Assembly: GCF_001056295.1 (NCBI RefSeq)
Contig: NZ_JVMD01000020.1
Location: forward strand, 62,001 to 126,000
DNA from: Corynebacterium halotolerans
Lineage (GTDB): Bacteria > Actinomycetota > Actinomycetes > Mycobacteriales > Mycobacteriaceae
DNA length: 64,000 nt
Direction of reading: 5' to 3'
The notes beneath the pieces were generated by a model, which saw nothing but the letters and a program-made list of their open reading frames with translations, was not told the origin of the DNA and made no database searches. The position numbers and the translations under genes were made by a program. Every line of letters begins with the position of its first letter. Positions within the stretch are counted from its first letter, which is position 1. This document shows, in pieces, positions 19,093-28,580 of this stretch.

Positions 19093-22000
19093 CGCGTTTC
19101 CCCTTCCTCGCCGAATCCTTGCCGGCGCCGAGCTCGATCACGTCGGCGACGGCGTCCTTCTCGTCCTTCTCGTCCTCTTCATCCGCGCCATCCGCGCCGC
19201 CCCCGCCTTTCCCGCCCCCGGCCGCGTCCCGCGCCCACTCGTCTTCCACTGTGTGCCCGGCTTCGGCGGCCTCTGCGGCCCTGCGCGAGCGGTCGTCGTC
19301 AAGCCGCCACAGGCGGTGCAGTTCGTCGAGCCCCATTTCCGTCAGCCACGACTCGCCGGTGGGCATCACCGCCCGCGCGAGGTCGACCTTGCCGGCGATG
19401 ACCTGATCGATGCGCTCCTCGATGGTGCCCTTGGCCACCAGCTTGTGCACCTGCACGTCGCGCCGCTGGCCGATGCGGTAGGCACGGTCGGTGGCCTGGT
19501 CCTCCACCGCCGGGTTCCACCAGCGGTCGACGTGGACCACGTGATTGGCCGCCGTGAGGTTCAGGCCCGTGCCGCCGGCCTTGAGGCTGAGCACCATCAC
19601 CGGCGCGCCGCCCTCGGCGTTGAACTCGTCGACCATCCGCTGCCGCGCCGCCCGCGACACCCCGCCGTGGAGGAAGGGGATCTCGCGGCCCAACCGCTCG
19701 GACAGCCAGGGCTGCAGCATCTTCCCGAACGTCGTGTACTGGGTGAACACCAGCACGCGCTCGTCGGCCAGCACGGCCTCGTCGACGATGGCCTGCAGCT
19801 GCGCGACCTTGCCCGACCGGTGCCGGCCGCGATCGAGCAGCGGCGACCCGTCGGACTGGTAATGCGCGGGGTGGTTGCAGATCTGCTTGAGCTTGGTGAT
19901 GCCCTGCAGCACCAGCGCCCGCCTCTTCATCCCCTTCGCGGCGTCGACCTCCCGCTCGAGCTCCTCGACCCACCCGCGGTACAGCAGCGCCTGCTCGGCG
20001 GTCAGCGGCACGAGCGTGACGGCCTCGTCCTTCTCCGGCAGCTCGTCGAGGATCCCAGGGTCCGACTTCATGCGCCGCAGGATGAACGGCGCGGTGATGG
20101 TGCGCAGCTCCGCGGCCGCGTTCTCGTCGCCGTCGCGCTCGATGGGCGCGGCGAACCGCGACCGGAACGACCGCGCCGAACCGAGGATGTTGCGGTTGCA
20201 GAAATCCATGATCGACCGCAGCTCGCCCAGGTTGTTCTCCACCGGCGTGCCCGTCAGCGCGATCCGCTGCCGCGCCGGCAGCAGCCGCACGGCCCTGGCC
20301 ACGGCGGTGTTGGGGTTCTTCACCGCCTGCGCCTCGTCCAGGATCACGTGGTCCCACTGCACCGCGCCCCATTCGCCGGGGTCGCGCGCGACGATGCCGT
20401 AGGTGGTCACCACCAGATCGGCGCCCTCGGCCACGCGCTTGAGTTCCGCCCCGCGCGGGCGGTTGCCGCCGTGCAGCACCTTCACCGACAGGCCCGGCGC
20501 GAACTTCCGCGCTTCGGCGGCCCAGTTGGACACGACCGACATCGGTGCGACCAGCAGCGTCGGGTACCGCTTGACGACGCCGTCCAGCGCCCGCACCGAG
20601 CCGTCGCCCGCGTCGAGGGCGGCGTCGAGTTCTTCGCGCGCGCGACACTCATCGTCGGACTCGGCGGCCAGCCGCGTTTCCTTCTCGTGGAGCAGCAGGG
20701 CGAGGATCTGCACCGTCTTGCCCAGCCCCATGTCGTCGGCGAGGATCACGCCGAAACCGGCGTCCGACATCCACGACAGCCAATCCAGGCCGCGGCGCTG
20801 GTATTCGCGCAATTCGCCGACGAATCCCTCCGGCACGGGCACGCGGCGCCGGTGGATTTCGGCGGGGCCCTCGAAACCATCGTCATCGGGGTCGCCGATC
20901 ATCCCGCCGTAGAGCGACCGGGCCCAGCCGCGGGCGTCGACGTCGACGGGCACCGGCGCCCGCGTCACCGCCCCTCCGGCGAAGTGGATCTCGCTCAGCG
21001 CCGCCGAGCCCCTGCCCGTGGCCTCCCCGGCCTTCGTCTGCTCCTCCAGGAACTTCAGCGCCCTGCGCGTGGTGTCCGGGTCAGCCGCGATCCACGAATC
21101 CCGCAGCCGCACCAGGCCGGAGCCGGACTCGGCCAGGCGGCGGACGTCGTCGTCGGACAGCACCTCGTCGCCGAGCGTGAGCCGCCACTTGTAGTCCACG
21201 ATCTGGTCGAACCCGACGCGCGATTCCGTCGCGCCGCGCACCGACCCGACCGGCTCCTTCTCCCGGGGATCGACCTCCAGGCGCAGCGACGGGCGGGCGC
21301 TGACCCACGACCGGGGCAGCATCACCGCGATGCCGGCGTCCCGCAGGGCGTCGACGCCGTGCGCCACCAGGTCCACGACCTGGCGCGGGTTGAGCAGCAG
21401 ATCCAGGCCCGCGCCGTCCGAGATCGCCTCGCGGAACGGCGGGAACGCCTGCTGCGCCACCTCCAGCTGCGGCCGCAACTGCGTGAGCACCGACCCGCGG
21501 CACATCGACGGGTCCAGGCGTTCCGGAGCGCCCACCCCGATGCGGTAGTGCATGCGCAGCGGCCACCACAGGCCCTCGTCGGGGTCGTCGGCGCCACCGC
21601 CGCGGTTGTTCACGATGTCGATGACGCGGCCGTGGTCGGGGTCGTCGAACTCCTCGGGCTCCTCCAGCACGAGCAGCAGCCGGACGTCCTCCCCGGACGC
21701 CGACGACCGCCACTGGGCCAGATCCGACGCGACGTCCGGCGTCGCCCGGCGCAGCGGCTCCGAATCGAGCAGCGCGCGCACGAACGCCTGGCGTCCCTTC
21801 GGCGGGTCCGGCAGGTCCGCCAGCAGAGCGTTGACGGTCCAGTGGAACAGCCGCCCCATCAGGTCGTCGAGCATTTCGCCGCCGCCGTTGACGGTCAGCA
21901 CCGGCGGCGTGCGCTGCGCGACCTGCGCCCGCCACGACGTTTCCTTAAGACCGTCCGGCAACCGCCATTGCGGCCACCACCGGCCGTCCTCCCACGTCAC

Positions 22001-22378
22001 CGCGACCAGCGCACGCCCGGCGCGCGCCCACCGCTCGAGGGACTCCTGCACGCGGATGAGAAAACGCAGGTCCGGGGCGAATGACGGGTCATCGGCGTCG
22101 GCGCGCAGCGATTCCAGGACGGTCACCGCGCGCTCCGGCACGAACGCCCACGTGGGCAGCACGTGGCGGACGGCCCTCCCCTTCGGCGTGCGCAGCTCCA
22201 CCTCGGGGCGCCCCCTGGGCACGGAGGCCAGCACGGCCGATGCGGCGGCCGGCAATGCGGCGCGCGAGGCGTCGTCAAGCGCCCCCAGCACCCGGTGCCC
22301 CTCGACTCGCTCCAACCACAGATTCAGCCCCGTGCCGGGCAGCCACAGTCCGTGGAGCAGATGGGTGGGCGAAGACAT
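19079..22378 (-). CDS. SNF2-family DEAD/DEAH ATPase (HepA/RapA-like)
   Basis: A 1099-residue SNF2 translocase. The N-terminal ~550 residues are an accessory region typical of bacterial SNF2 proteins. The motor carries ILADDMGLGKTVQILALLL (Walker A), LDEAQAVKN (motif II, DEAQ), LTGTPVENN (motif III), VFTQYTTFG, and LSLKAGGTGLNLTAANHV with DQATDRAYRIGQ (motifs V-VI). Such proteins move along DNA to remodel bound proteins or RNA polymerase. ATG 22378 is the first in-frame Met before MSSPTHLLHGLW. It pairs with the overlapping SWIM gene and the SbcCD genes downstream in a leftward DNA-metabolism cluster. Confidence 0.93.
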   Translation of the reverse strand: MSSPTHLLHGLWLPGTGLNLWLERVEGHRVLGALDDASRAALPAAASAVLASVPRGRPEVELRTPKGRAVRHVLPTWAFVPERAVTVLESLRADADDPSFAPDLRFLIRVQESLERWARAGRALVAVTWEDGRWWPQWRLPDGLKETSWRAQVAQRTPPVLTVNGGGEMLDDLMGRLFHWTVNALLADLPDPPKGRQAFVRALLDSEPLRRATPDVASDLAQWRSSASGEDVRLLLVLEEPEEFDDPDHGRVIDIVNNRGGGADDPDEGLWWPLRMHYRIGVGAPERLDPSMCRGSVLTQLRPQLEVAQQAFPPFREAISDGAGLDLLLNPRQVVDLVAHGVDALRDAGIAVMLPRSWVSARPSLRLEVDPREKEPVGSVRGATESRVGFDQIVDYKWRLTLGDEVLSDDDVRRLAESGSGLVRLRDSWIAADPDTTRRALKFLEEQTKAGEATGRGSAALSEIHFAGGAVTRAPVPVDVDARGWARSLYGGMIGDPDDDGFEGPAEIHRRRVPVPEGFVGELREYQRRGLDWLSWMSDAGFGVILADDMGLGKTVQILALLLHEKETRLAAESDDECRAREELDAALDAGDGSVRALDGVVKRYPTLLVAPMSVVSNWAAEARKFAPGLSVKVLHGGNRPRGAELKRVAEGADLVVTTYGIVARDPGEWGAVQWDHVILDEAQAVKNPNTAVARAVRLLPARQRIALTGTPVENNLGELRSIMDFCNRNILGSARSFRSRFAAPIERDGDENAAAELRTITAPFILRRMKSDPGILDELPEKDEAVTLVPLTAEQALLYRGWVEELEREVDAAKGMKRRALVLQGITKLKQICNHPAHYQSDGSPLLDRGRHRSGKVAQLQAIVDEAVLADERVLVFTQYTTFGKMLQPWLSERLGREIPFLHGGVSRAARQRMVDEFNAEGGAPVMVLSLKAGGTGLNLTAANHVVHVDRWWNPAVEDQATDRAYRIGQRRDVQVHKLVAKGTIEERIDQVIAGKVDLARAVMPTGESWLTEMGLDELHRLWRLDDDRSRRAAEAAEAGHTVEDEWARDAAGGGKGGGGADGADEEDEKDEKDAVADVIELGAGKDSARKGKRDGRR

Positions 22379-22461
22379 GCCCCGATCATGCCACCCGCCC
22401 CGGATCGCCCCCGCCCGCCCCGGACCGCGCGTCGAACACGCGGGCCGGGAAGCGCGCCCCG

Positions 22462-23232
22462 CTACTCGGGCACGGGGCACACCACGGGCACGCCGCCGTC
22501 GTCGAGCACGCGGGCCCGCAGGCCGTAAACCTCCTGGAGCAGCTCGGGCACCAGCACCTCCGCCGGCTCGCCCACCGCGCGGATGACGCCGCCGGACAGC
22601 ACCGCCAGCCGATCGCAGTAGCGCGCCGCCAGATTCAGGTCGTGGATGGCCACCAGCGCCACCGCACCGTTGGCCTCCGCCTCGCGCCGGATCAACTCCA
22701 GCAGGCGGACCTGGTGGCGCAGGTCGAGGGCGGACGTCGGCTCGTCGAGAAGCATCACCGCCGGCCGCCGCACCAGCATCTGCGCCACCGCGACGAGCTG
22801 GCGCTGCCCGCCGGACAGCTCGCCGAGCCCGCGGTCCGCCAGATGCTCGATGCCCAGCGCGGACATGGCCGAGGCGGCCGCGGCCAGCGCATCATCGCCG
22901 ACGCGCCACATGCCGCCGCGCCGGGAGGACGCGAGAACCGACTCGAACGCCGTCAGCGACGCCGTGCCCGGCAGGTCCTGCGGGACGTAGCCGATCGCAT
23001 CGCGGGCCGCGGCGCCGGTCAGCGGCCCGCCGCCGGACTCCACCCCGATGCTGCCCCTCCGGACGCGGTCGATGCCCGCGATGGCCCTGACCAGCGTGGA
23101 CTTGCCGGCCGCATTCGGGCCGATCAAACCGGTCACGGTGCCGCCGGGCACCGGGCCCAGGTCGACCCCGCGCAACACCTCGCGCCGCCCGTAGGAACGG
23201 CGCAGCCCTTCCACCGTCAAAGTCGCGGTCAT
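22462..23232 (-). CDS. Iron-siderophore-type ABC transporter, ATP-binding protein
   Basis: A 256-residue ATPase of the FecE/BtuD type. Walker A is LIGPNAAGKST, the signature LSGGQRQLVAVAQ, Walker B VMLLDEPTSALD, and the H-loop VAIHDLN. It powers import by the permease encoded one base upstream and the lipoprotein before that. The order binding protein, permease, ATPase is typical of iron(III)-siderophore, haem or cobalamin uptake. Confidence 0.92.
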   Translation of the reverse strand: MTATLTVEGLRRSYGRREVLRGVDLGPVPGGTVTGLIGPNAAGKSTLVRAIAGIDRVRRGSIGVESGGGPLTGAAARDAIGYVPQDLPGTASLTAFESVLASSRRGGMWRVGDDALAAAASAMSALGIEHLADRGLGELSGGQRQLVAVAQMLVRRPAVMLLDEPTSALDLRHQVRLLELIRREAEANGAVALVAIHDLNLAARYCDRLAVLSGGVIRAVGEPAEVLVPELLQEVYGLRARVLDDGGVPVVCPVPE

Positions 23233-23233
23233 G

Positions 23234-24376
23234 TCAGCGACCTCCCAGCACGCGGCGCCGCGCGAGCACGAGCACCACGAAGAACGGCACGCCGACCAGC
23301 GCGGTGATGATCCCGATGGGGATGGCGATGCCCGGCACGATGGTGATGGACACGGCGTGGGCGGCGGCCAGCAGCGCGGCGCCGGCGGCCATCGACGCCG
23401 GCACGAAGAACCGGTGGTCCTCGCCGACGAGGATCCGCGCGACGTGCGGCCCGACCAGTCCGATGAACCCGATGATCCCCGCGAACGCGACCGCCGTGGC
23501 CGCCAGCAGCGACGCCACCACGAGCGTCGCCGCCCGCAGCTTCGGCACGTCGACGCCCATCGCGGCGGCGCGGGACTCGCCCAGGCGCAGCGCGGTGAGC
23601 TTCCACGCGGACAGCATGGTGAACGGCACGGCGATCAGCAGCGCCCCGGCGATGAGCCCGTTGGCGGTCCACGTGGCGCGGCCCAGCGACCCCATGGTCC
23701 AGAACACGATCTGCTGCAGCGCCTCGGTGGTCGCCCGGTACTGCATCAGCGCCAGCAGCGCCTGGAACAGGAAGACCAGCGAAATGCCCAGCAGGATCAT
23801 CGATTCCGAGCCCGCGCCGCGCCACAGGGCGGCGACCATGACCACGGCGACGGCGATCATCGCCGACGCCCAGGCCACGGCCGCCAGGTTGAACTGCGGG
23901 TTGGCGATGACGCTCCACCCCAGCACGATCGACGCCGCCCCGCCGAACGCCGCGGCCGCGGAGATGCCCAGCGTGAACGGTTCGGCCAGCGGGTTGTCCA
24001 GGATCGTCTGCATCTGCGCGCCGGCCAGCGACAGCGCGGCACCGATGAGCACGGCCATGACGGACATCGGCAGCCGCAGGTTCCACAGCACCGTCCGCGT
24101 GCGGTCATCGACCGACGACGGGTCGGCGATGCCGCCGAGCACGTCGCCCACGGACAGCGGCAGCGGCCCGACGACGGTGGCCACGACGAACGCCGCGAAC
24201 GCGACCACGGTCAGCGCGGCGATGGCCAGGACCTTGCGCCGGGCGCGCGAGCGGTACCCGGCCGCCGCGCCGGGGCTCGGCGACGCGTCGGCCGGCGGGG
24301 CTCCGGGGGTTGTCGGTGCGTCGGCCGGCGGGGTTTCGGCCGGCGGGCCTTTCCGCTTGACGACGGACAGCGTCAC
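23234..24376 (-). CDS. Iron-siderophore-type ABC transporter, FecCD permease
   Basis: A 380-residue permease with about nine to ten hydrophobic helices. FecCD hallmarks include RLPMSVMAVLIGAALSLAGAQMQ, NPLAEPFTLGIS, and the coupling region GFIGLVGPHVARILVGEDHR. The GTG start overlaps the binding-protein stop as GTGA. The first ~60 residues are a Pro/Ala-rich cytoplasmic tail. Only one permease gene is present, so it should act as a homodimer. A GCTTNNCGACG copy lies near the start codon. Confidence 0.9.
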   Translation of the reverse strand: MTLSVVKRKGPPAETPPADAPTTPGAPPADASPSPGAAAGYRSRARRKVLAIAALTVVAFAAFVVATVVGPLPLSVGDVLGGIADPSSVDDRTRTVLWNLRLPMSVMAVLIGAALSLAGAQMQTILDNPLAEPFTLGISAAAAFGGAASIVLGWSVIANPQFNLAAVAWASAMIAVAVVMVAALWRGAGSESMILLGISLVFLFQALLALMQYRATTEALQQIVFWTMGSLGRATWTANGLIAGALLIAVPFTMLSAWKLTALRLGESRAAAMGVDVPKLRAATLVVASLLAATAVAFAGIIGFIGLVGPHVARILVGEDHRFFVPASMAAGAALLAAAHAVSITIVPGIAIPIGIITALVGVPFFVVLVLARRRVLGGR

Positions 24377-25554
24377 TTCCCGGCCCCCGTGGAGGTGAAG
24401 AAGGTGCCGGTCAGCTCGAAGGGCAGCCACTCGCGGTGGAACTCGGCGAAGTCGGCCACGGGGTCGACGTCCTTGAACTTGTCCGGGTGGAGCCACGCGC
24501 CGATCTGCTGGAGCGCGAAGACGTTGTAGGGCGAGTCGTAGAACTGGTGGTAGAGGCCGTGGAGGTTGCCCTCGGCCGGCGCGCGCAGGTGGTCGAAGCC
24601 GGGCGTGGCGGTCAGGCCGTCGAGAGTCTTGCGCGCGGTGCCGTCGTTGGCGCCGTAGCCGAGCTCGACGTGCGGCAGGACGGCGGGCTTCTCCGGGTCC
24701 GGTGCCCAGGAGCCGCCGGTGGCGATGATGGCGTCGGGTTCCTCGGCCAGCACCTTCTCGGCGGTGACGTCGCCGGATTCGGAATCGAGGATGCCGTCGC
24801 CGATGTTGTCGCCGCCGGCGGCGTTGACCAGGTCGCCGAGGTTGGAGTTCTTCACCGTGGCGCAGCAGTCCTTCAGGCCCGCTGCGCGCCACACGAAGGT
24901 GCGGGGCTTGTCCTTGACGTCCTTCACGCGGTCGGTGACGTCCGCGACCTTCGCGTCGTAGAACTTGGCGAACCGCTCCGCGGCGTCGTCCTCGTCGAGG
25001 ATCCGGCCGAGCAGCCGGACCGACGCCGTGGTGTTCTCCAGCGGCTTCTGGCGGAAGTCGGTGAAGACGTACTTCAGGCCGGCCTGGTCGAGCTTGGCCA
25101 GGAAGCCGTTCTTCTCGGCGGCCTTCTTGTGGTCGAGCGTCATGACCACGACGTCGGGGTCGTGGGCGAGCAGGTTCTCCACGGTGACGTCGCCCTTGGC
25201 CAGGTTGCCGATGACCGGCACGTCCTTCGCCTTCGGGTGGGCCTCGAACAGCTTCTTCTCGAAGGAGGGGGCGCCGGAGTGCAGGTCGCCGCCCCAGGCG
25301 ACGACGTGCTCGGTGGGGTTGTCCTTGTCCAGCAGCGCGGTGACGAACGACGCCCGGCCCTCGCCGAGGATGACGCGCTCCGGGCGCCGATCGAAGGAGA
25401 CCGTGCGGCCCGCGACGTCGGTGACGGTGAATTCGCCGCCGGAGGCGGATTCGTCGGAGGCGGCTCCGGGCGCGGAGCAGCCGGCGAGCAGGAGGGCGGC
25501 GCCGGTGAACGCGGCGACGGCGGCCGCCGCCTTGCGGAAGATCGGACGTTGCAC
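24373..25554 (-). CDS. Iron-siderophore-type ABC transporter, substrate-binding lipoprotein
   Basis: A 393-residue periplasmic-binding lipoprotein. The N-terminus RPIFRKAAAA, hydrophobic run and lipobox LLAGC (Cys26) give a lipid-anchored secreted protein. The body is a FepB/BtuF-type fold (FTVTDVAGRTVSFDRRPERVIL, LAHDPDVVVMT, LAEEPDAIIATGG). The start is a GTG at 25554 with AAAGG upstream. The DtxR-like site at 25687-25705 suggests iron repression, favouring an iron chelate over cobalamin. The exact ligand cannot be read. Confidence 0.9.
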   Translation of the reverse strand: MQRPIFRKAAAAVAAFTGAALLLAGCSAPGAASDESASGGEFTVTDVAGRTVSFDRRPERVILGEGRASFVTALLDKDNPTEHVVAWGGDLHSGAPSFEKKLFEAHPKAKDVPVIGNLAKGDVTVENLLAHDPDVVVMTLDHKKAAEKNGFLAKLDQAGLKYVFTDFRQKPLENTTASVRLLGRILDEDDAAERFAKFYDAKVADVTDRVKDVKDKPRTFVWRAAGLKDCCATVKNSNLGDLVNAAGGDNIGDGILDSESGDVTAEKVLAEEPDAIIATGGSWAPDPEKPAVLPHVELGYGANDGTARKTLDGLTATPGFDHLRAPAEGNLHGLYHQFYDSPYNVFALQQIGAWLHPDKFKDVDPVADFAEFHREWLPFELTGTFFTSTGAGK

Positions 25555-25994
25555 GTGAAGTGCCTTTCGGTTCGGGGCCGCCGAGACGGCCGGGATGGTG
25601 CTCGCGGTGACGGGTGCCCGGTTCCGGCCGTGCCCGGAACGGGCTCGGCCGACGGGTGGGCGTACCACCGCACGCCCGCAAAATCCTTAGGTAAGGGTAG
25701 GCATTGCGGGCCCGGCTAGTCTTACCATCCTCGAACGCCGATCAACAAGAGGGTGCGCAGATTGCCCGAAAAGCCCCGATCGCGCCCGAACCCCGCCGCG
25801 AGGATGGGCTGCGCCACATTGTTATCGATTCGTTATCCTTGCCGCTCACAGGCGACATTAAGGTTCCAAAGAACACGGTTGACCGGAAAAACCCTGGTCA
25901 CCGTTTTGCGTGCCCCGCCGGGAACGTGAAAGCGTCGTTAAGTCGCTTTTACGAACGTAGACATGATTTCCCTCACCAGAAGGAGTCGAAGCAC
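25555..25994. other. Divergent intergenic region between the iron importer and putP
   Basis: About 440 bases without a convincing gene. It holds the DtxR-like site (25687-25705), a long AT-richer putP leader and an imperfect inverted repeat around 25874-25904 (ACGGTTGACC against GGTCACCGT, one bulged T). The ribosome-binding site AGAAGGAG at 25978-25985 belongs to putP. Confidence 0.6.
25687..25705. promoter_or_regulatory. DtxR-like iron-repressor binding site
   Basis: TTAGGTAAGGGTAGGCATT matches the 19-bp DtxR consensus (TWAGGTWAGSCTWACCTWA) at about 13 positions; the left half is perfect and the right half is weak. It lies 133 bases upstream of the siderophore-binding lipoprotein gene, a typical DtxR target. 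Confidence 0.55.
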
Positions 25995-27563
25995 TTGCAA
26001 ACGACGACTTGGTATTTCATCGCCATCGTCATCTACCTGGCCCTGATGCTGTACATCGGCTACACGGGCTACCGGAAGACGACCGAGTACGACGATTACA
26101 TGCTCGCCGGGCGCGGTCTGCACCCGTTCATCGCGGCGCTGTCCGCAGGCGCGTCCGACATGTCGGGCTGGCTGCTGATGGGCCTGCCCGGCGCGATCTA
26201 CCTCTCCGGCCTCAACCAGACGTGGATCGCCATCGGCCTGTGCATCGGCGCGTGGGCGAACTGGAAGCTGACGGCGCCGCGCCTGCGCAGCTACACGAAG
26301 GTGGCCAAGAACTCGATCACCATCCCGTCGTTCCTGGAGAACCGCCTCGAGGACCGCACGAAGATCCTGCGCGTGGCCTCGGGCATCATCATCCTGGTCT
26401 TCTTCACCTTCTACGTGTCCTCCGGCATGGTCGCCGGCGGCCGCTACTGGGAGTCGACGTTCGGCGGCGATTACCTGGTCGGCCTGCTGCTGGTCGCCAC
26501 CGTGACGGTGCTGTACACGCTCTTCGGCGGCTTCCTGGCGGTGTCCTACACCGACGCCGTGCAGGGCGTCATCATGTTCCTGGCGCTGCTCATCGTCCCG
26601 GTCGTCGCCATGCTCGTGCTCACGAGCGAGGGCGAGCCGGTCTCGGACCTGTTCTCCTTCGCCGCCGAGAACGCCTACCCGGGCAGCGGGGGCGCCCCGG
26701 TCGACGGCTTCTTCAACGCGTTCAGCGGCGTGCCGCTGCTGGGCACCATCGGCCTGATCGGCTGGGGCCTGGGCTACTTCGGCCAGCCGCACATCATCGT
26801 TCGTTTCATGGCGCTGCGCTCCCCCGCCGACGCCGTCGCCGGCCGCCGCTACGGCGTGACCTGGCAGGTCATCTGCATGCTCGGCGCGACGCTGGTCGCC
26901 GTGGTGTCCACGGTGTTCTTCGCCCGCAATCCCGATGCGTCGGTCACCGACACCGAGTCCTACGAGACCATCTTCCTGGACCTCACCCGCGTCATCTTCC
27001 ACCCGCTGGTCGCCGGCCTGATCCTCACCGCGGTCCTCGCGGCGATCATGTCCACCATTTCGTCGCAGCTGCTGGTGTCGTCCTCCGCGCTGATCGAGGA
27101 CCTGTACCGCGGCGTGGTCAACAAGAACCTGCGTTCGTCGACGTCGATGCTGGCGTCGCGCATCGCCGTGGCGGTCGTTGCGCTGATCGCGGGCGTCATC
27201 GCCTCGAACCCGAACTCGTCGATCCTGTCGCTGGTCGGCTTCGCGTGGGCCGGTTTCGGTTCCGCGTTCGGCCCGGTCATCCTGGCGTCGCTGTACTGGC
27301 GCCGCCTGAACATGCCGGGTGCCGCGGCGGGCATCATCACCGGTGCGCTGGTGTCCTTCGCGTGGGGCATGAGCCCGCTGACGGACGTCATCTACGAGAT
27401 CGTCCCGGGCGTGGCCGCCTCCGCCATCGCGATGGTCGCGGTCACCCTGATGACCAAGGCCCCGTCGCCGCACATCGTCGAGGAGTTCGACCACGCCGCC
27501 GCCGAGGCCGCCAAGCCGGTCGCCCCGCGCGGCGAAGCCGTGAAGGTCGAGTCCACGGCGTAG
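25995..27563 (+). CDS. putP: Sodium/proline symporter
   Basis: A 522-residue sodium:solute symporter (SSS family) with about 13 membrane helices. The N-terminus YDDYMLAGRGLHPFIAALSAGASDMSGWLLMG is the PutP signature. SQLLVSSSALIEDLYR, with its sodium-site serines, is also conserved. It imports proline, which fits the putA gene downstream. The start is a TTG at 25995, chosen for AGAAGGAG nine bases upstream and because the PutP N-terminus begins there. The leader is long. Confidence 0.93.
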   Translation: MQTTTWYFIAIVIYLALMLYIGYTGYRKTTEYDDYMLAGRGLHPFIAALSAGASDMSGWLLMGLPGAIYLSGLNQTWIAIGLCIGAWANWKLTAPRLRSYTKVAKNSITIPSFLENRLEDRTKILRVASGIIILVFFTFYVSSGMVAGGRYWESTFGGDYLVGLLLVATVTVLYTLFGGFLAVSYTDAVQGVIMFLALLIVPVVAMLVLTSEGEPVSDLFSFAAENAYPGSGGAPVDGFFNAFSGVPLLGTIGLIGWGLGYFGQPHIIVRFMALRSPADAVAGRRYGVTWQVICMLGATLVAVVSTVFFARNPDASVTDTESYETIFLDLTRVIFHPLVAGLILTAVLAAIMSTISSQLLVSSSALIEDLYRGVVNKNLRSSTSMLASRIAVAVVALIAGVIASNPNSSILSLVGFAWAGFGSAFGPVILASLYWRRLNMPGAAAGIITGALVSFAWGMSPLTDVIYEIVPGVAASAIAMVAVTLMTKAPSPHIVEEFDHAAAEAAKPVAPRGEAVKVESTA

Positions 27564-27567
27564 GCCG

Positions 27568-27593
27568 CCGCCACACCCCGATGGGGTGGGCGG
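27568..27593 (+). terminator. Terminator-like hairpin after putP
   Basis: CACCCC-GAT-GGGGTG core extended by CCGCC/GGCGG with one bulged A, starting five bases past the putP stop and followed by AAAATTG. It lacks a T tail, so it may be a weak or processing hairpin. Confidence 0.5.
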
Positions 27594-27638
27594 AAAATTG
27601 AACGGAACCGCGAAGGGGCGGGCCGCGTCCAATGGGAT

Positions 27639-28352
27639 GTGGCCCGCCTCTTCCGCGTTCTCCTCCCCGCTCCCCGTCTTGCTCCCCGTCCCACCCCCGA
27701 TCCCGCTCCCGACCCCGTTTCCGCATCCGCTTTACGACGGCTCGCGCCCCCGCTCCTCGCCCTTTTCCTGTCATTCGCGGCGGCCTGCGGCGGTGCGGGC
27801 GACGGTCCGGGCAAGGGCAAGGGCGCCGGCGAGTCCGGCGATGCACGGGAAGCCGCCACTCTCCTGTCCGCCGTCGCCGTCGCCCCGGAGCGCATCACGG
27901 TGCTGGGCTACGACCGCTCCCGGTTCGGAGGATGGACCGCGGCCGGGACGGCTTCCGGCGCGGGCGACACCCGGGACGCGGTGCTCGCCGAGTGGTTCTC
28001 CGGCTCCCCCACCATCGCCGACCCGTACACGGGCGAAGACGTCGCGGCAGACGGCGTCGACGTCGACCACGTCTACCCGCTCGCCGCGGCGTGGGATTTC
28101 GGGGCGCACGCATGGGACGCGCGGGCGCGGCGCGAGTTCGCCAACGACGCCGCGCTCAACCTGGTGCCCGTCACCTCCGCCGTGAACCGCGAGAAGTCCG
28201 ACCTCACGCCCGCGGAGTGGCTGCCGCCCGCCCGGGAACTGCGGTGCGGCTACTCCGTCCGCTACCTCCGCGTCGCCGTCGCATGGGAGCTGCCGGTGTC
28301 CGTCGCCGACTGGACCGCGATGGCCGGAGCCTGCGGCATCCGGGCGCGGTAA
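27639..28352 (+). CDS. Secreted HNH-type nuclease (DUF1524 family)
   Basis: A protein of up to 237 residues. The nuclease core DVDHVYPLAAAWDFGA (about residues 141-156), with FANDAALNLVPVTSAVNREKSDLTPAEWLPP after it, is the DUF1524/HNH His-Me-finger signature (DxDH ... N ... N). A hydrophobic stretch PPLLALFLSFAAACGG precedes the mature domain, so it is secreted and perhaps lipid-anchored, although AAAC is a poor lipobox. It probably degrades extracellular DNA. The start is uncertain; GTG 27639 is the open-frame limit and leaves a long Pro-rich leader. Confidence 0.75.
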   Translation: MARLFRVLLPAPRLAPRPTPDPAPDPVSASALRRLAPPLLALFLSFAAACGGAGDGPGKGKGAGESGDAREAATLLSAVAVAPERITVLGYDRSRFGGWTAAGTASGAGDTRDAVLAEWFSGSPTIADPYTGEDVAADGVDVDHVYPLAAAWDFGAHAWDARARREFANDAALNLVPVTSAVNREKSDLTPAEWLPPARELRCGYSVRYLRVAVAWELPVSVADWTAMAGACGIRAR

Positions 28353-28580
28353 CCGCCGCGCACGCTCCCCGCCGCTCCCGCGGGAGGGACGATGTCTCGG
28401 GCGCCGGGCCGTCGCAAAGCGAGCCCCGGATTTGACGACGCCGCGTCGGTACCGCTTGAGCGCCGGGCCCCGCCATCGGCTACCATTGCGCCCCGATGGA
28501 CTCCCCGCCCAGCCCGGCGGAATCCCCGTGAACCAGCCCACACCCGCCCATGGGCCCACCCTCCCAATGAAAGGCACTTC

